64,000 nt of DNA from Bremerella volcania (GTDB lineage: Bacteria > Planctomycetota > Planctomycetia > Pirellulales > Pirellulaceae). The stretch's first letter is position 1. Every line of letters begins with the position of its first letter. A model generated the notes under the pieces. The model saw nothing but the letters and a program-made list of their open reading frames with translations. It searched no databases and was not told the DNA's origin. The DNA lies in contig NZ_CP036289.1 in NCBI RefSeq assembly GCF_007748115.1, forward strand, positions 3,162,001 to 3,226,000, read 5' to 3'. The position numbers were made by a program, and so were the translations under genes. Shown here in pieces: positions 48,194 to 57,600 of this stretch.

Positions 48194-49219
48194 TTAATGC
48201 GCCGCTTTAAGGGGGGCAAACCGAACCGATTGACCAACGCTTACTTTCAGATCTTCCGCAAGTTGGGACTCTAACACGAGGCCATCGCGTGTTTCGGAAA
48301 TCTTTCCACCACTGGTACGGAAATAGCCGTCCTTTGCCGAAACAACGGCCATGAGTGCGTCTTTTTCCAACGACGATACGATGGACACCACCGTTAGAAC
48401 ACGACTCTGCTTGACGGTACGAATCTCGTCTTGCGGGCAATGGAGTACGGGGCCAGCCTCGAAGATGTCGACCATGTCGTGGTACGCGAAACCTTCGCTT
48501 TCCAGTAAGCGGCGAGCAGGAACCGTATTGGGATGTACCTCGGCCACCGAAGCTTGAGCTTCCGGCGAGAGGAGATCGAGGTAAACGGGATGCCGGGGAA
48601 TCAGTTCTTCGATGAAGTCCTTATTGATGAGACTCAGCATATCCGCATTGGGAAAGTCAATGCCGAAGAAGTGGACCCCAAGCGCCTCCCAAAAAGGGCT
48701 GTGGCCAGCTTCGTCGACAACGCCGCGCATCTCGGCAATCACCTCCTGCTCAAAAAGCTTGGGATACTCAGCAATAAAGAGAAAGCGAGAGAGCGACAGC
48801 ACTCGTCCGTTGCCTCCACCCCGAAAATCTGGATGCAGAAAGAGACTCCCAATCTCCGTCGGGCCATCATGATTCTTGAACAAGTGCAAAACGCGATGTT
48901 GATGTTTACTACCCAGTGTCTTCGACTCTTGAATTTCCGTTTCCAGACGAAAAGCGTAGAAAGGCTTGAAGCCGCCGACCTTTGATACGATTCCACACGT
49001 ACCCACCACTTTGTGTAGAGAAGTGTCTTCCATCACAAACAAATAGAGCTGGCCTTGGGGATCTGCATCGTTCAGGTCTTCAAAGGCACGAAGACTTTGC
49101 CGTACCCGCTTTTCAAAGACCGCTCGGTCTTTGGGGAGCGTCGTGAGCCCGTACTTCGTCAACTGCGCCAGTTCGTGCAGTTGATCGAGGTCGCGTTCTT
49201 CCACAGGCCGAATGAGCAT
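48194..49219 (-). CDS. astA: Arginine N-succinyltransferase
   Basis: A 341-residue GNAT-fold acyltransferase that commits arginine to the AST route using succinyl-CoA. Seen are the N-terminus MLIRPVEERDLDQLHELA, IGSLFLHPDFRGGGNGRVLSLSR-type acetyl-CoA-like region, and FFGIDFPNADMLSL. A strong AAGGAG ribosome site precedes the ATG at 49219. A single-subunit enzyme is indicated, as only one copy is present. Confidence 0.95.
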   Translation of the reverse strand: MLIRPVEERDLDQLHELAQLTKYGLTTLPKDRAVFEKRVRQSLRAFEDLNDADPQGQLYLFVMEDTSLHKVVGTCGIVSKVGGFKPFYAFRLETEIQESKTLGSKHQHRVLHLFKNHDGPTEIGSLFLHPDFRGGGNGRVLSLSRFLFIAEYPKLFEQEVIAEMRGVVDEAGHSPFWEALGVHFFGIDFPNADMLSLINKDFIEELIPRHPVYLDLLSPEAQASVAEVHPNTVPARRLLESEGFAYHDMVDIFEAGPVLHCPQDEIRTVKQSRVLTVVSIVSSLEKDALMAVVSAKDGYFRTSGGKISETRDGLVLESQLAEDLKVSVGQSVRFAPLKAAH

Positions 49220-49248
49220 ATAGACTCCTTCGCGGGCATGGGTTATTG

Positions 49249-50646
49249 CTATTGATCGAATACGTCAGACAGGAGGACACTTTCCACTAGGTCGCAGACT
49301 TTGGTGATTTCTTCATCAGACAATGAAATAAACGGCGGTAGGAATCGTACGCGTGCCGGGTCAACACCTGCCACAAAGGCGATGACGCCTGCTTCGTACA
49401 ACGCGTGCAACACCTTCTTCGCGGCTTCCGGTGACCCATCCAAGGGTGTGAAGGCAATCATGCCCCCAATTCCCCAAGGGCCACGAATGCGATCAGGGGC
49501 CTTTGCATGAATCGCCTCAAAGCGGGCTACGAACCGATCGTAAATCTCCGCGATGCGCCCCCGCGGACCGTAGAAGCTTCCTTCGACCAGTTTCCGCAAT
49601 ATCCAGCGCGCGGCAACAATAGCGGTTGTCGAGGAAGTAAACGTCTGACTCAACAGCCCAGGCTTCGGATTGAGTTCTTTTCTAAAGAGGGTCGCACAAA
49701 CCTGTGACATCTTTCCCACAGTAACCACATCGGCAAACTCATCCAGCTCAAGCATTTGAAAGGCAAACGGAGCGTACGTCCGACCGAACGTCTGGATTTC
49801 GTCGAAGAAGACTGGAATCTGAAGCTCGCGAAGCAGATGGCAAAGGGCAACGAAGTAGTCTCGCGGAGCACTGTAGTACCCTCCTTCCCCTTGAACCAGT
49901 TCCATGATGAAACCGCAGTGTGCGTTGGGGTGGCGTTTCAGGTATCGCTCCACCGTCTGCAATGTTTCGTGGGTGCTTTCTTGCGGCCGATTGGCATCAA
50001 AAAAAGGAACGTAATCCACCGGGACGGTTAGAGGCTGCCCAACGCGATTCTTCGGTCGATCGGTGACCTGTCCGGTTAGGTGTGTCCGCCCCGCAAACGC
50101 GTTCTCGAATGCCAATACGCGGCTTGATCCTGTTCGATGTTGGAACATGATCTTGAATGCGTTCTCGTTGGCCATTGCGCCGCTGCTTGAAAGGAAACAG
50201 TGGTCAAGCGAAGCACCGTGTTGATTGGCGAGCGTTACCAGCTGCATCGACAGCAGCAGCGATTCCGTGTTCTGCTGCAGGTTTCCCTGCATGACGGTAT
50301 CGGACAATATGGCCGGGATAAGTTCCTGCAAAAGCTCCGGATTCGCGTGCCCCATGGCGTGGACGCCAATCCCAGTGATCATGTCGTACTTGACACTTCC
50401 ATCGGCGAGTTCCACCAGCGCGCCCTGCCCTGCTCCACTACCAAGATAGGGAAAGAACAGCGAGTTTCCGCGCAACTCGGCAAACGAATCGAGCCACTTC
50501 TGATACGGTTCGGACAGTTCAACATTGGGGCCGCGGGCACTTAGCTTGGCAGAGTGTTCCGCCAATGCTGCCGTTAGAAGTTCGGTTGCCTGAGTAACAC
50601 GGGGATCGGACAAAAGCTGTTGGGCAGTCAGGGATTTGGAATCCAT
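49249..50646 (-). CDS. Class III aminotransferase (AstC role, or lysine 6-aminotransferase type)
   Basis: A 465-residue class III (omega) aminotransferase. Typical elements are GIGVHAMGHANPELL, FLSSSGAMANENAFKIM, FFDEIQTFGRTYA and the PLP lysine in VTVGKMSQVCATLF. The 'GK-x-(S/T)-QVC' segment and the C-terminal VRFLPPFISLSDEEI recall lysine 6-aminotransferase rather than classic AstC/ArgD. In the AST operon it would convert succinylornithine to succinylglutamate semialdehyde. A strong AGGAGG site precedes ATG 50646. Family certain, specificity open. Confidence 0.88.
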   Translation of the reverse strand: MDSKSLTAQQLLSDPRVTQATELLTAALAEHSAKLSARGPNVELSEPYQKWLDSFAELRGNSLFFPYLGSGAGQGALVELADGSVKYDMITGIGVHAMGHANPELLQELIPAILSDTVMQGNLQQNTESLLLSMQLVTLANQHGASLDHCFLSSSGAMANENAFKIMFQHRTGSSRVLAFENAFAGRTHLTGQVTDRPKNRVGQPLTVPVDYVPFFDANRPQESTHETLQTVERYLKRHPNAHCGFIMELVQGEGGYYSAPRDYFVALCHLLRELQIPVFFDEIQTFGRTYAPFAFQMLELDEFADVVTVGKMSQVCATLFRKELNPKPGLLSQTFTSSTTAIVAARWILRKLVEGSFYGPRGRIAEIYDRFVARFEAIHAKAPDRIRGPWGIGGMIAFTPLDGSPEAAKKVLHALYEAGVIAFVAGVDPARVRFLPPFISLSDEEITKVCDLVESVLLSDVFDQ

Positions 50647-50714
50647 CGAGCCTCCTTCGCAGGTAAGTTCTGTACTTCATTTTACTCCCTCGCGGCTGCA
50701 TCGGCCTGTCGAAA

Positions 50715-51920
50715 TCATTCTGCGAGGGTGATCAGTGTGAGAAATGTGAGTTGCGTTCGCTGAATCAAACTGTCGCAGTGCATGTATTCCTGCGGAGAAT
50801 GTATGTTGCCGCCACGGACCCCCATCGTATCGATATTCGGCACGCCGAGAGCTGCCAAACGATTGCCGTCGCAAACGCCGCCGGTCGACTCCCACGAGAG
50901 ATCCAGCCCAAGTGTCTTACCATTGGCTTGAACTATCTTAAGTAGCGATTCATACTCTTTCGTCATCGGCTTGGGGGGCGCGAAGAATCCGCCATGCCGG
51001 ATCAAGGTGATGCCTTCTTCCGTTTCTTCGACGATGTGATCTAGCGCGGCATTCAAAGCGTCCTCGATATCCACGGCCGGGTAGCGCACATTAAACCGGA
51101 CCACGGCTGTGTCAGGTACGACATTCGTAGGCCCGCCTCCGTCAATCTTGGCGACATTGATCGTCGTCTCTTTCCAACGTCCATTCAGGGCATGTAGCTT
51201 CTGGGCAACCCGTGCCGCAGCAACAATCGCGTTGCGCCCCTTGTGAAACTCACGGCCGGCATGGGCGGCTTGCCCGCGGACAACAATTTCAAAGTTGCCT
51301 GAGCCCTTCCGCTGCCCGACAAGACTACCGTTGGGCAGACAAGGTTCGAACAAGAGTCCAAAATCAGCCCCTTGGCAGTGATCGCTGAAGACTTCACGCG
51401 ATGCCGGGGACCCGATTTCTTCGTCGCTATTGAGAATGACTTTCCATCCGAGATTTACATTGCCAGTCGATTCGACGTATTCCTCATACGCTTTTAGCGC
51501 CCACAAAAGGACAACCAACCCACCTTTGGCATCGGCCACGCCTGGGCCGTGCAGAAGATCACCATCTTGCTTGACCTTTTGAAATGGTGACTCTGCCGGA
51601 TAGACGGTATCCAGATGAATCGACAATACAGCTTGCCGAGGGGCACCGGCTCGGCGAACCCCCAGAAGGACATCTCCGATGACGCGTTCCTTGAGATCGC
51701 CATGCTGGTCAACAACCAGTTGCGGGGGGACAGAAATTGCCTGGGCGTCATCGGAAATGGTACGAAGTTCGTCGAGAACCAGACCGCCCAATTGGTGGAG
51801 ACCAGTCAGATTGCTAGTGCCAGAGTTGATAGCAGCCCATAGCACCAGCTGACGTAGCATTTCATCCCGCTGGGATTGGATGCGGGTTAAGATGGTTTGA
51901 ACTTCCGATTCCAGTGCCAT
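50715..51920 (-). CDS. M20 family metallo-hydrolase (carboxypeptidase G2-like)
   Basis: A 401-residue dizinc hydrolase. Metal motifs are LSIHLDTVYP, GPGVADAKGG and NSDEEIGSPAS, and the dimerisation domain holds GQAAHAGREFHKGRNA. It resembles glutamate carboxypeptidase/ArgE/DapE enzymes. It is first gene of the AST operon, 68 bases upstream of the aminotransferase. The normal last enzyme AstE is missing here, so it may remove the succinyl group from succinylglutamate. ATG at 51920 has AGG at 7 bases; the frame from 51980 is longer but lacks a ribosome site. Confidence 0.88.
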   Translation of the reverse strand: MALESEVQTILTRIQSQRDEMLRQLVLWAAINSGTSNLTGLHQLGGLVLDELRTISDDAQAISVPPQLVVDQHGDLKERVIGDVLLGVRRAGAPRQAVLSIHLDTVYPAESPFQKVKQDGDLLHGPGVADAKGGLVVLLWALKAYEEYVESTGNVNLGWKVILNSDEEIGSPASREVFSDHCQGADFGLLFEPCLPNGSLVGQRKGSGNFEIVVRGQAAHAGREFHKGRNAIVAAARVAQKLHALNGRWKETTINVAKIDGGGPTNVVPDTAVVRFNVRYPAVDIEDALNAALDHIVEETEEGITLIRHGGFFAPPKPMTKEYESLLKIVQANGKTLGLDLSWESTGGVCDGNRLAALGVPNIDTMGVRGGNIHSPQEYMHCDSLIQRTQLTFLTLITLAE

Positions 51921-52049
51921 GGCCATCCTGCCGAAAAGAGTTACTAGAGATTTTACGCGCCACAGAGTATCCTTCGCCATAGAATGTTAGCGGAAGCGCG
52001 TCGATTTTTAACCTGTCGACACTCCAGCCGACTTTGACAGGAGCCAGCG

Positions 52050-53693
52050 ATGTCGGAAATTCTTGTTCTTGTCGTTGAAGATAATCCACTCCAGGCTAAG
52101 CTGATCGAGGAGCTTCTCTCTGAAACGGGTGATACGAAGTTCACCATCTACGGCGTCGATCGTCTCGAAGCAGGCTTGAATTACCTGGCGCAGAATCGCC
52201 CTCACGCAATTCTGCTCGATCTTACGCTTCCCGACAGCGAAGGACTTCAGACCTTCCTGCGGATGCACCACGCTGCCGAGAACATCCCAGTGGTCGTCCT
52301 GACGGGCAACGACGACCTATCCTTGGCTGCCAAGGCCGTTGAAGCGGGTGCCCAGGATTACCTGGTGAAGGGAAAGATCGATGGACATCGCTTGGCCCGT
52401 TCTTTGAAGCTGGCCGTAAAGCGCACCCATGCCGAGCAGCAGGAGTGGAACTCCCCCATGCTGCACCTGGCACAGCAACAATTCTTGAAAGCGGCTCAGA
52501 TCATGAGCCTCGATGAGAATTTGCGAGAGCGGCTTCTGTTTCCACAGCGGACACTCGTGGTTACGTTGCCTTTTCGCAAAGATCGTTATACCCATGTCGA
52601 GACCGTATTTGGCTATCGAGTGCAGCACCTCTTGACGATGGGACCAACGAAGGGTGGTATTCGCTATCACGAAGACGTCGGCCTCGGCGAAGTGTCTGCC
52701 TTAGCGATGTGGATGACCTGGAAATGTGCGCTGATGCGTCTTCCTTTTGGTGGAGCCAAGGGGGGTGTCCGCATAGATCCAACCGACCTTACTGGGCACG
52801 AATTGCAACGATTGACGCGACGATACACAATGGAAATCATCGAAATGATTGGCCCTGAGAAGGACATTCCAGCCCCTGATATGGGCACGAACGAGCAGGT
52901 CATGGCCTGGCTAATGGACACTTACAGCCAGCAACTGGGGTACTCAGTTCCGACCATCGTGACCGGAAAGCCAGTGGCACTGGGAGGCTCGCTGGGGAGA
53001 CGTGAAGCTACCGGTCGCGGACTCGTGTACGTCATTGAGGAGGCCGCCAAGGTTATGGGAATGCCGATGCAAGGAGCCACGGCAGTGGTTCAAGGTTTCG
53101 GCAACGTCGGTAGTAACACGGCTCGGCTGTTGGAAGAACTGGGGACGAAGGTGATCGGTGTGAGCGACGTCTCGACGGGGCTTTACAATCCCAAAGGACT
53201 CTCTGTTGCCGATTTGCTTCAATACGTTGAGGACAATCGAGTCCTTAAAGGATATCCGCACGCTGAAGAAGTAACCAATCACGAGTTACTGGAGCTGAAG
53301 TGCGATATCCTGGCACCATGTGCGCTGCAGAATCAGATCACAGCCAGCAACGTCGAGAAGCTGCAGTGCAGGATGGTTGCTGAAGGTGCCAACGGTCCCA
53401 CCACGCTTGAGGCGGACGAAATTCTCAAGGACCGAGGGATTTTCGTCGTTCCGGACGTGCTCGGTAATGCGGGCGGGGTGACCGTTTCGTACTTCGAATG
53501 GGTTCAGGGAACGCAGAATTACATGTGGACCCTGGACGAAATCAACTCTCGGCTCAAGAAGATCTTGGTCGATGCGTTTCAGCGGACCCTTGGACGTAGC
53601 GAGAAGCAGAACCTTGATTTCCGCACGGCTGCGCTCATCGAGGGAATCGAAAGAGTTGCCGAAGCAAAGCTGCGTCGAGGCCTCTTCCCGTAA
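52050..53693 (+). CDS. Response-regulator receiver domain fused to glutamate dehydrogenase
   Basis: A 547-residue two-domain protein. Residues 1-125 are a CheY-like receiver domain with acidic pair Glu10-Asp11, phospho-acceptor Asp57 (AILLDLTLPD), Thr85 (VVVLTGNDD) and Lys107 (DYLVKGK): all required residues are present. Residues from about 135 form a full Glu/Leu/Phe/Val dehydrogenase with PTKGGIRYH (Lys201), MWMTWKCAL (Lys225), PFGGAKGGVRI (Lys237), PAPDMGTNE and the NAD site QGFGNVGSNTARL. GDH length is normal. GGAG lies 6 bases before the ATG. It is divergent from the arginine AST operon, whose end product is glutamate. Phosphorylation may control its activity. Confidence 0.95.
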   Translation: MSEILVLVVEDNPLQAKLIEELLSETGDTKFTIYGVDRLEAGLNYLAQNRPHAILLDLTLPDSEGLQTFLRMHHAAENIPVVVLTGNDDLSLAAKAVEAGAQDYLVKGKIDGHRLARSLKLAVKRTHAEQQEWNSPMLHLAQQQFLKAAQIMSLDENLRERLLFPQRTLVVTLPFRKDRYTHVETVFGYRVQHLLTMGPTKGGIRYHEDVGLGEVSALAMWMTWKCALMRLPFGGAKGGVRIDPTDLTGHELQRLTRRYTMEIIEMIGPEKDIPAPDMGTNEQVMAWLMDTYSQQLGYSVPTIVTGKPVALGGSLGRREATGRGLVYVIEEAAKVMGMPMQGATAVVQGFGNVGSNTARLLEELGTKVIGVSDVSTGLYNPKGLSVADLLQYVEDNRVLKGYPHAEEVTNHELLELKCDILAPCALQNQITASNVEKLQCRMVAEGANGPTTLEADEILKDRGIFVVPDVLGNAGGVTVSYFEWVQGTQNYMWTLDEINSRLKKILVDAFQRTLGRSEKQNLDFRTAALIEGIERVAEAKLRRGLFP

Positions 53694-53702
53694 TGGCGGC
53701 TG

Positions 53703-54512
53703 CTAGTTTTGCAGCTTTTTATCGGTACTTTCGAAGATTTTATCGGCACTTTTGGCAACGAATCCTTCAAAGAGGGAACCGTTTGGAAGAGGGTAACGTC
53801 GGGCAAATTCGTAGTAGCAGCCCGGCACGGCGTGGACTCCGTCTGCGAAGCGAACATCCACGACCGAGGCAATCGTCGACGATTGTTCCAGGTAGACCTC
53901 TGGCGATCCCTTGATGGCTCCACCTTCTTGATTCAACGCAAACCCTTCTTGCACGAGCAGCGAGTTCAGATCTTGCAGGGAGTCGATGGTCTTCAGGGCG
54001 TTGACGAAGATAGTGAAATGATTCGCACAGAATCCATGGGCAGCCATCCAAGCTGCATACTCGCTTTGCTCGCTTAACGTTTCGTAGTGGGCGAAGGGTA
54101 CCTCCCAAAGTCGACCGGCGGTGCACAGTGGCTCTGAGAGCGATTCCATTTCCGGTAGCTGTTCAAGCATGCGCTGAATAATGTCCCCAAGCTCGCCAGA
54201 GAACTCATTGAGCAATAGCTCGCTGATGAAGACTTTGGGAAGTGCCGGGTCGCTGTGCTGAAAATGTCTGGCGAAAAGCTTCTTTGTCTCGAAGTGGTAC
54301 TCGTCCGCTGGCTGGTAGCCAGCTTCGAGAAAGGGAATCGCAAGTTGATCGATACCTATTCGCGGATCCTGAAATGTCCGGAACGCAATATGGTCGTTCA
54401 CGATGGTTTCGCCACGATCCGAAAGCAGCTTATGAATTTGATCGGCCTGGGGATTAATCTTCTGATAGGAATCCCAGAGTTGGTCAATTAGCTTTTCAAT
54501 ACTGCGACCCAT
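53703..54512 (-). CDS. DUF1338 family protein, 2-oxoadipate dioxygenase/decarboxylase-like (HglS type)
   Basis: A 269-residue member of the DUF1338 (VOC-fold) family. Candidate iron ligands are His in NDHIAFRTF, His in CANHFTIFVNAL and Glu in YYEFARRYPL, matching a two-His-one-Glu site. The characterised member HglS turns 2-oxoadipate into D-2-hydroxyglutarate in lysine breakdown; this is the shorter form of the family. ATG at 54512 has AAGGAG at 7 bases; the frame from 54539 does not. It is convergent with the receiver-GDH gene (9 bases apart). Substrate by analogy only. Confidence 0.8.
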   Translation of the reverse strand: MGRSIEKLIDQLWDSYQKINPQADQIHKLLSDRGETIVNDHIAFRTFQDPRIGIDQLAIPFLEAGYQPADEYHFETKKLFARHFQHSDPALPKVFISELLLNEFSGELGDIIQRMLEQLPEMESLSEPLCTAGRLWEVPFAHYETLSEQSEYAAWMAAHGFCANHFTIFVNALKTIDSLQDLNSLLVQEGFALNQEGGAIKGSPEVYLEQSSTIASVVDVRFADGVHAVPGCYYEFARRYPLPNGSLFEGFVAKSADKIFESTDKKLQN

Positions 54513-54631
54513 AATGATCTCCTTGGCGTGATGTACCAATCTGTAGAATTCTAGCTTGATCGCGGATCAGAGCAACTTGCCGACTTAACGCCTGAAGGGG
54601 GAAACCTCATAGAATTAGCCGAACAGTGGCA

Positions 54632-57600
54632 TTACCAATCGAAGTAACGCCCCACTTCTCCGTCAGCCAGTTCCGCTTCATCGTCGGTCAATCTCGTCAA
54701 GCAAAACCGGTCCCCGTCCGCTGTCAGCATCTCCAATATCAGCGGATCAATGTTTTTCGACGAATTCGTAAACCCCAGATCCTGGAATAGATCATCAACT
54801 ACTTTGGTGTCCACAAGTTCGACGGGCGCTGCCGGGATGTCTTCATTGCGACTGGCAATAAAAGTGCTCAAGCCGAGCAAATAGTCGCTCGCTTGGTTCC
54901 CGCCGTTAGTTGGCTCACTTTCAGGGATCACGTCCGACTGGATGACCGCAGCTGAAGAATTCGGTTGGGGAACGACTGTCAAGGCAAGCACGTTTTCCTG
55001 GATCTGGGCTGAGCTCAACGACGATGTTCCCTTGAACGCGATCAAATTAGTTTCGGGCAGCCCAAATAGAACGCTGATAATCGAGTTTCCATCGGTCGCG
55101 GCATCGACGATTCCATCCTCATTGACGTCCAGCAGAAGTCCTACCTGTTCGACGTTCTGAAAGACCTCAGGAGCCATCAAAATCGTCGACCCCAGATACG
55201 GAGATAGCGAAGATTCGGGCAATCCAGAGAGCACGGCCAGAATGAGATTACCATCGGTCGAAGCATCGACCGTTCCATTCTGATTGATATCGAGAGGCGC
55301 GAATTGCTTGCCGATCTGGTCATCATTCAAGATGGTACCGGACGCTGTCGCACCGCTGATTTGAGCATCCCCACTGGTAGAGCTGAGTGTGACGACAAAT
55401 TGCTCATCAGGCTCCGCAATGGAATCGATGCTGGAACTAAAAGAAATCAGTTTCGACATTTGACCAGGATTGAAGCTTACCGAGCCACTCGGGAAAATAC
55501 CAGCAAAGTCTGATGCGTTGGCGGGATTGCTATTTCCTTCCGAGACTCCCCAGGTGACAGTTTGTACGGTGTCCAGGTAGCCAGATCGTCGAATCGAAAA
55601 GGCATGAAGATTCCCCTCGGCGGCATTGGCGATCGTAGCGACTATTTCGAGAGCCGCATCATCATCCAGGATTGAACCGATCGCGGTGCCGGAGAGCAGA
55701 CCAAGGCCTGAGGTTAAATTCGAGAGAGTAATGGAAAACTCTTCGTCAGGTTCAATCACCACGTCGGGAAAGATCGAAACGCTAATCAGTTTGCTGGCTT
55801 CACCGACGGCGAATGTGACGGTACCTGCAGGAAATTCAGTGCCAGGTTGCGAATCACCAAAGTCGTCGGCCGTGACCGGATTGCTGCCGCTCCCGGCAAT
55901 GGTGTAGTCCGCCGTGACGATTTGGTCGAGGTTTCCACTTCGCAGCAACTCAAAGGTGAGTAGAGTAGGACCTGTGCTACCCTCGAATTGAGACAGTGAT
56001 GAAGCTGCCCAGGACAGAGATGCATCGTCGTTCAAGATGGTTCCGGTAGCCGAATCGGTGGCGATGCTGAACCCTGCGGTCGCTGCTGTAAGATGTACTT
56101 CGAATTGCTCGTCTGGTTCTAAGATGGGATCCCCGGAAACGAAGATCGTAATCGTCTTGGTAACTTCCCCGGCGAGAAACGTTACCGTCCCCGAGGGCAT
56201 CGCGCCGCCAAAATCCGCGCCATCGGCCGGATGTTCGCTTACGCCAACGACGACATAGTTGACTTGAAACTCGGTTGCCGTTGAACCGTCTCGTGTCACG
56301 GTGAACGTGAGTTCCTGAGTCCCCGAGTCCCCTTCGTTTGCGGCGGCATGGTCGGGAGCAATGCTCACTCGACCATCGTCGTTGAAAATGGTACCGGTTG
56401 CTGCGGCAATCCCCTGCTGAGTTGCCCCAGTTGGAGTGCCAAGAGTCACGATAAATTGTTCGTCGTCTTCCAACGTCAGGTCAGCAACAACCGGAATCAC
56501 AAGTGTTACGGATGTGCTTCCCGCTGGGATCTCAACCGTGCCCGAGGGGAATACGGTTCCAAAATCGCTTGCATCCGCCGGGAAGGTCCCTGTTCCCGCT
56601 ACGGAATAGTCAACCGACAAGGCCTGCGAGGTATCTCCGGTGCGCGACACGGTGAACTGGAATTCAGTGCTTCCTCCAGTTCCCTCGGGCTTTTCGGCAT
56701 CAAGGGGAACGATATCCACAATAGAATCATCGGCAAGAATGGTTCCACTTGCAGTCTCCTCGGCGATGAGAGTACCGGAAGTGGCATTGGACAGCATAAT
56801 CTGGAATTGTTCGTCCTGCTCGACTTCTGTGTCACCTGTTACTTGAATCGTCAGGACATAGGTCGCCTCTGCTGGGGCGAATGTCAGTGTACCGGAAGGA
56901 AATTCGCCGCCGAAGTCATCCGCATTGGCCGGTGCCGCCCCACTTCCCGCAACGGCGAAATCGACCGTTGATTCAGCGGTTAGGTCGCCTGTGCGCTGCA
57001 CGGTGAATGTGAAGTTGGTGAGGTCTCCGTCATCTCCCTCGCTCAATATGGCATCGGTGGCGGTAATGGTGAGGGTCGGCGAGGAGGGTCCACCCAGATC
57101 GAGAATTGCCTCGGCTAATGCCAGAGCATCCACAAGGGGAAACGTCAGGCCTGTGTTGGTGACGTTGTCGTCTTCGTCATCACCGTCCATCACTTGCGAT
57201 GCCGTAGAGCGGAGCAGGTCCACGAATTCGCTCACGGTCAGCCTGCGACCGAGGACGTCATACGCCAGATCCTGAGCGAGCACCGCAATTCCCGAGATCT
57301 GCGGTGACGCCTGACTTGTGCCGTGTTGCGTCAGCAGGTTGCCATTAGCTCCCGCTCCTGTAATCGGCGCCCCTGGGGCCATGATCGTGGTTAGCTGCGA
57401 ATCGCGCTGGCTGAACGGAGTGATCCGCCCGCTGCCGGTGCTATTGGCAACGGCGCCGCTGGAATAGCTGAAACTACCAACGTCGCCGTCATAAACCGCA
57501 CCGACCGACAACGAGTTCGCATCCGCTGCCGGGTACCCCACACCTTGAACGCTGTCGAAGGTATAGAAACTGTTTCCCGAGGACGAGACTACGATGACGT

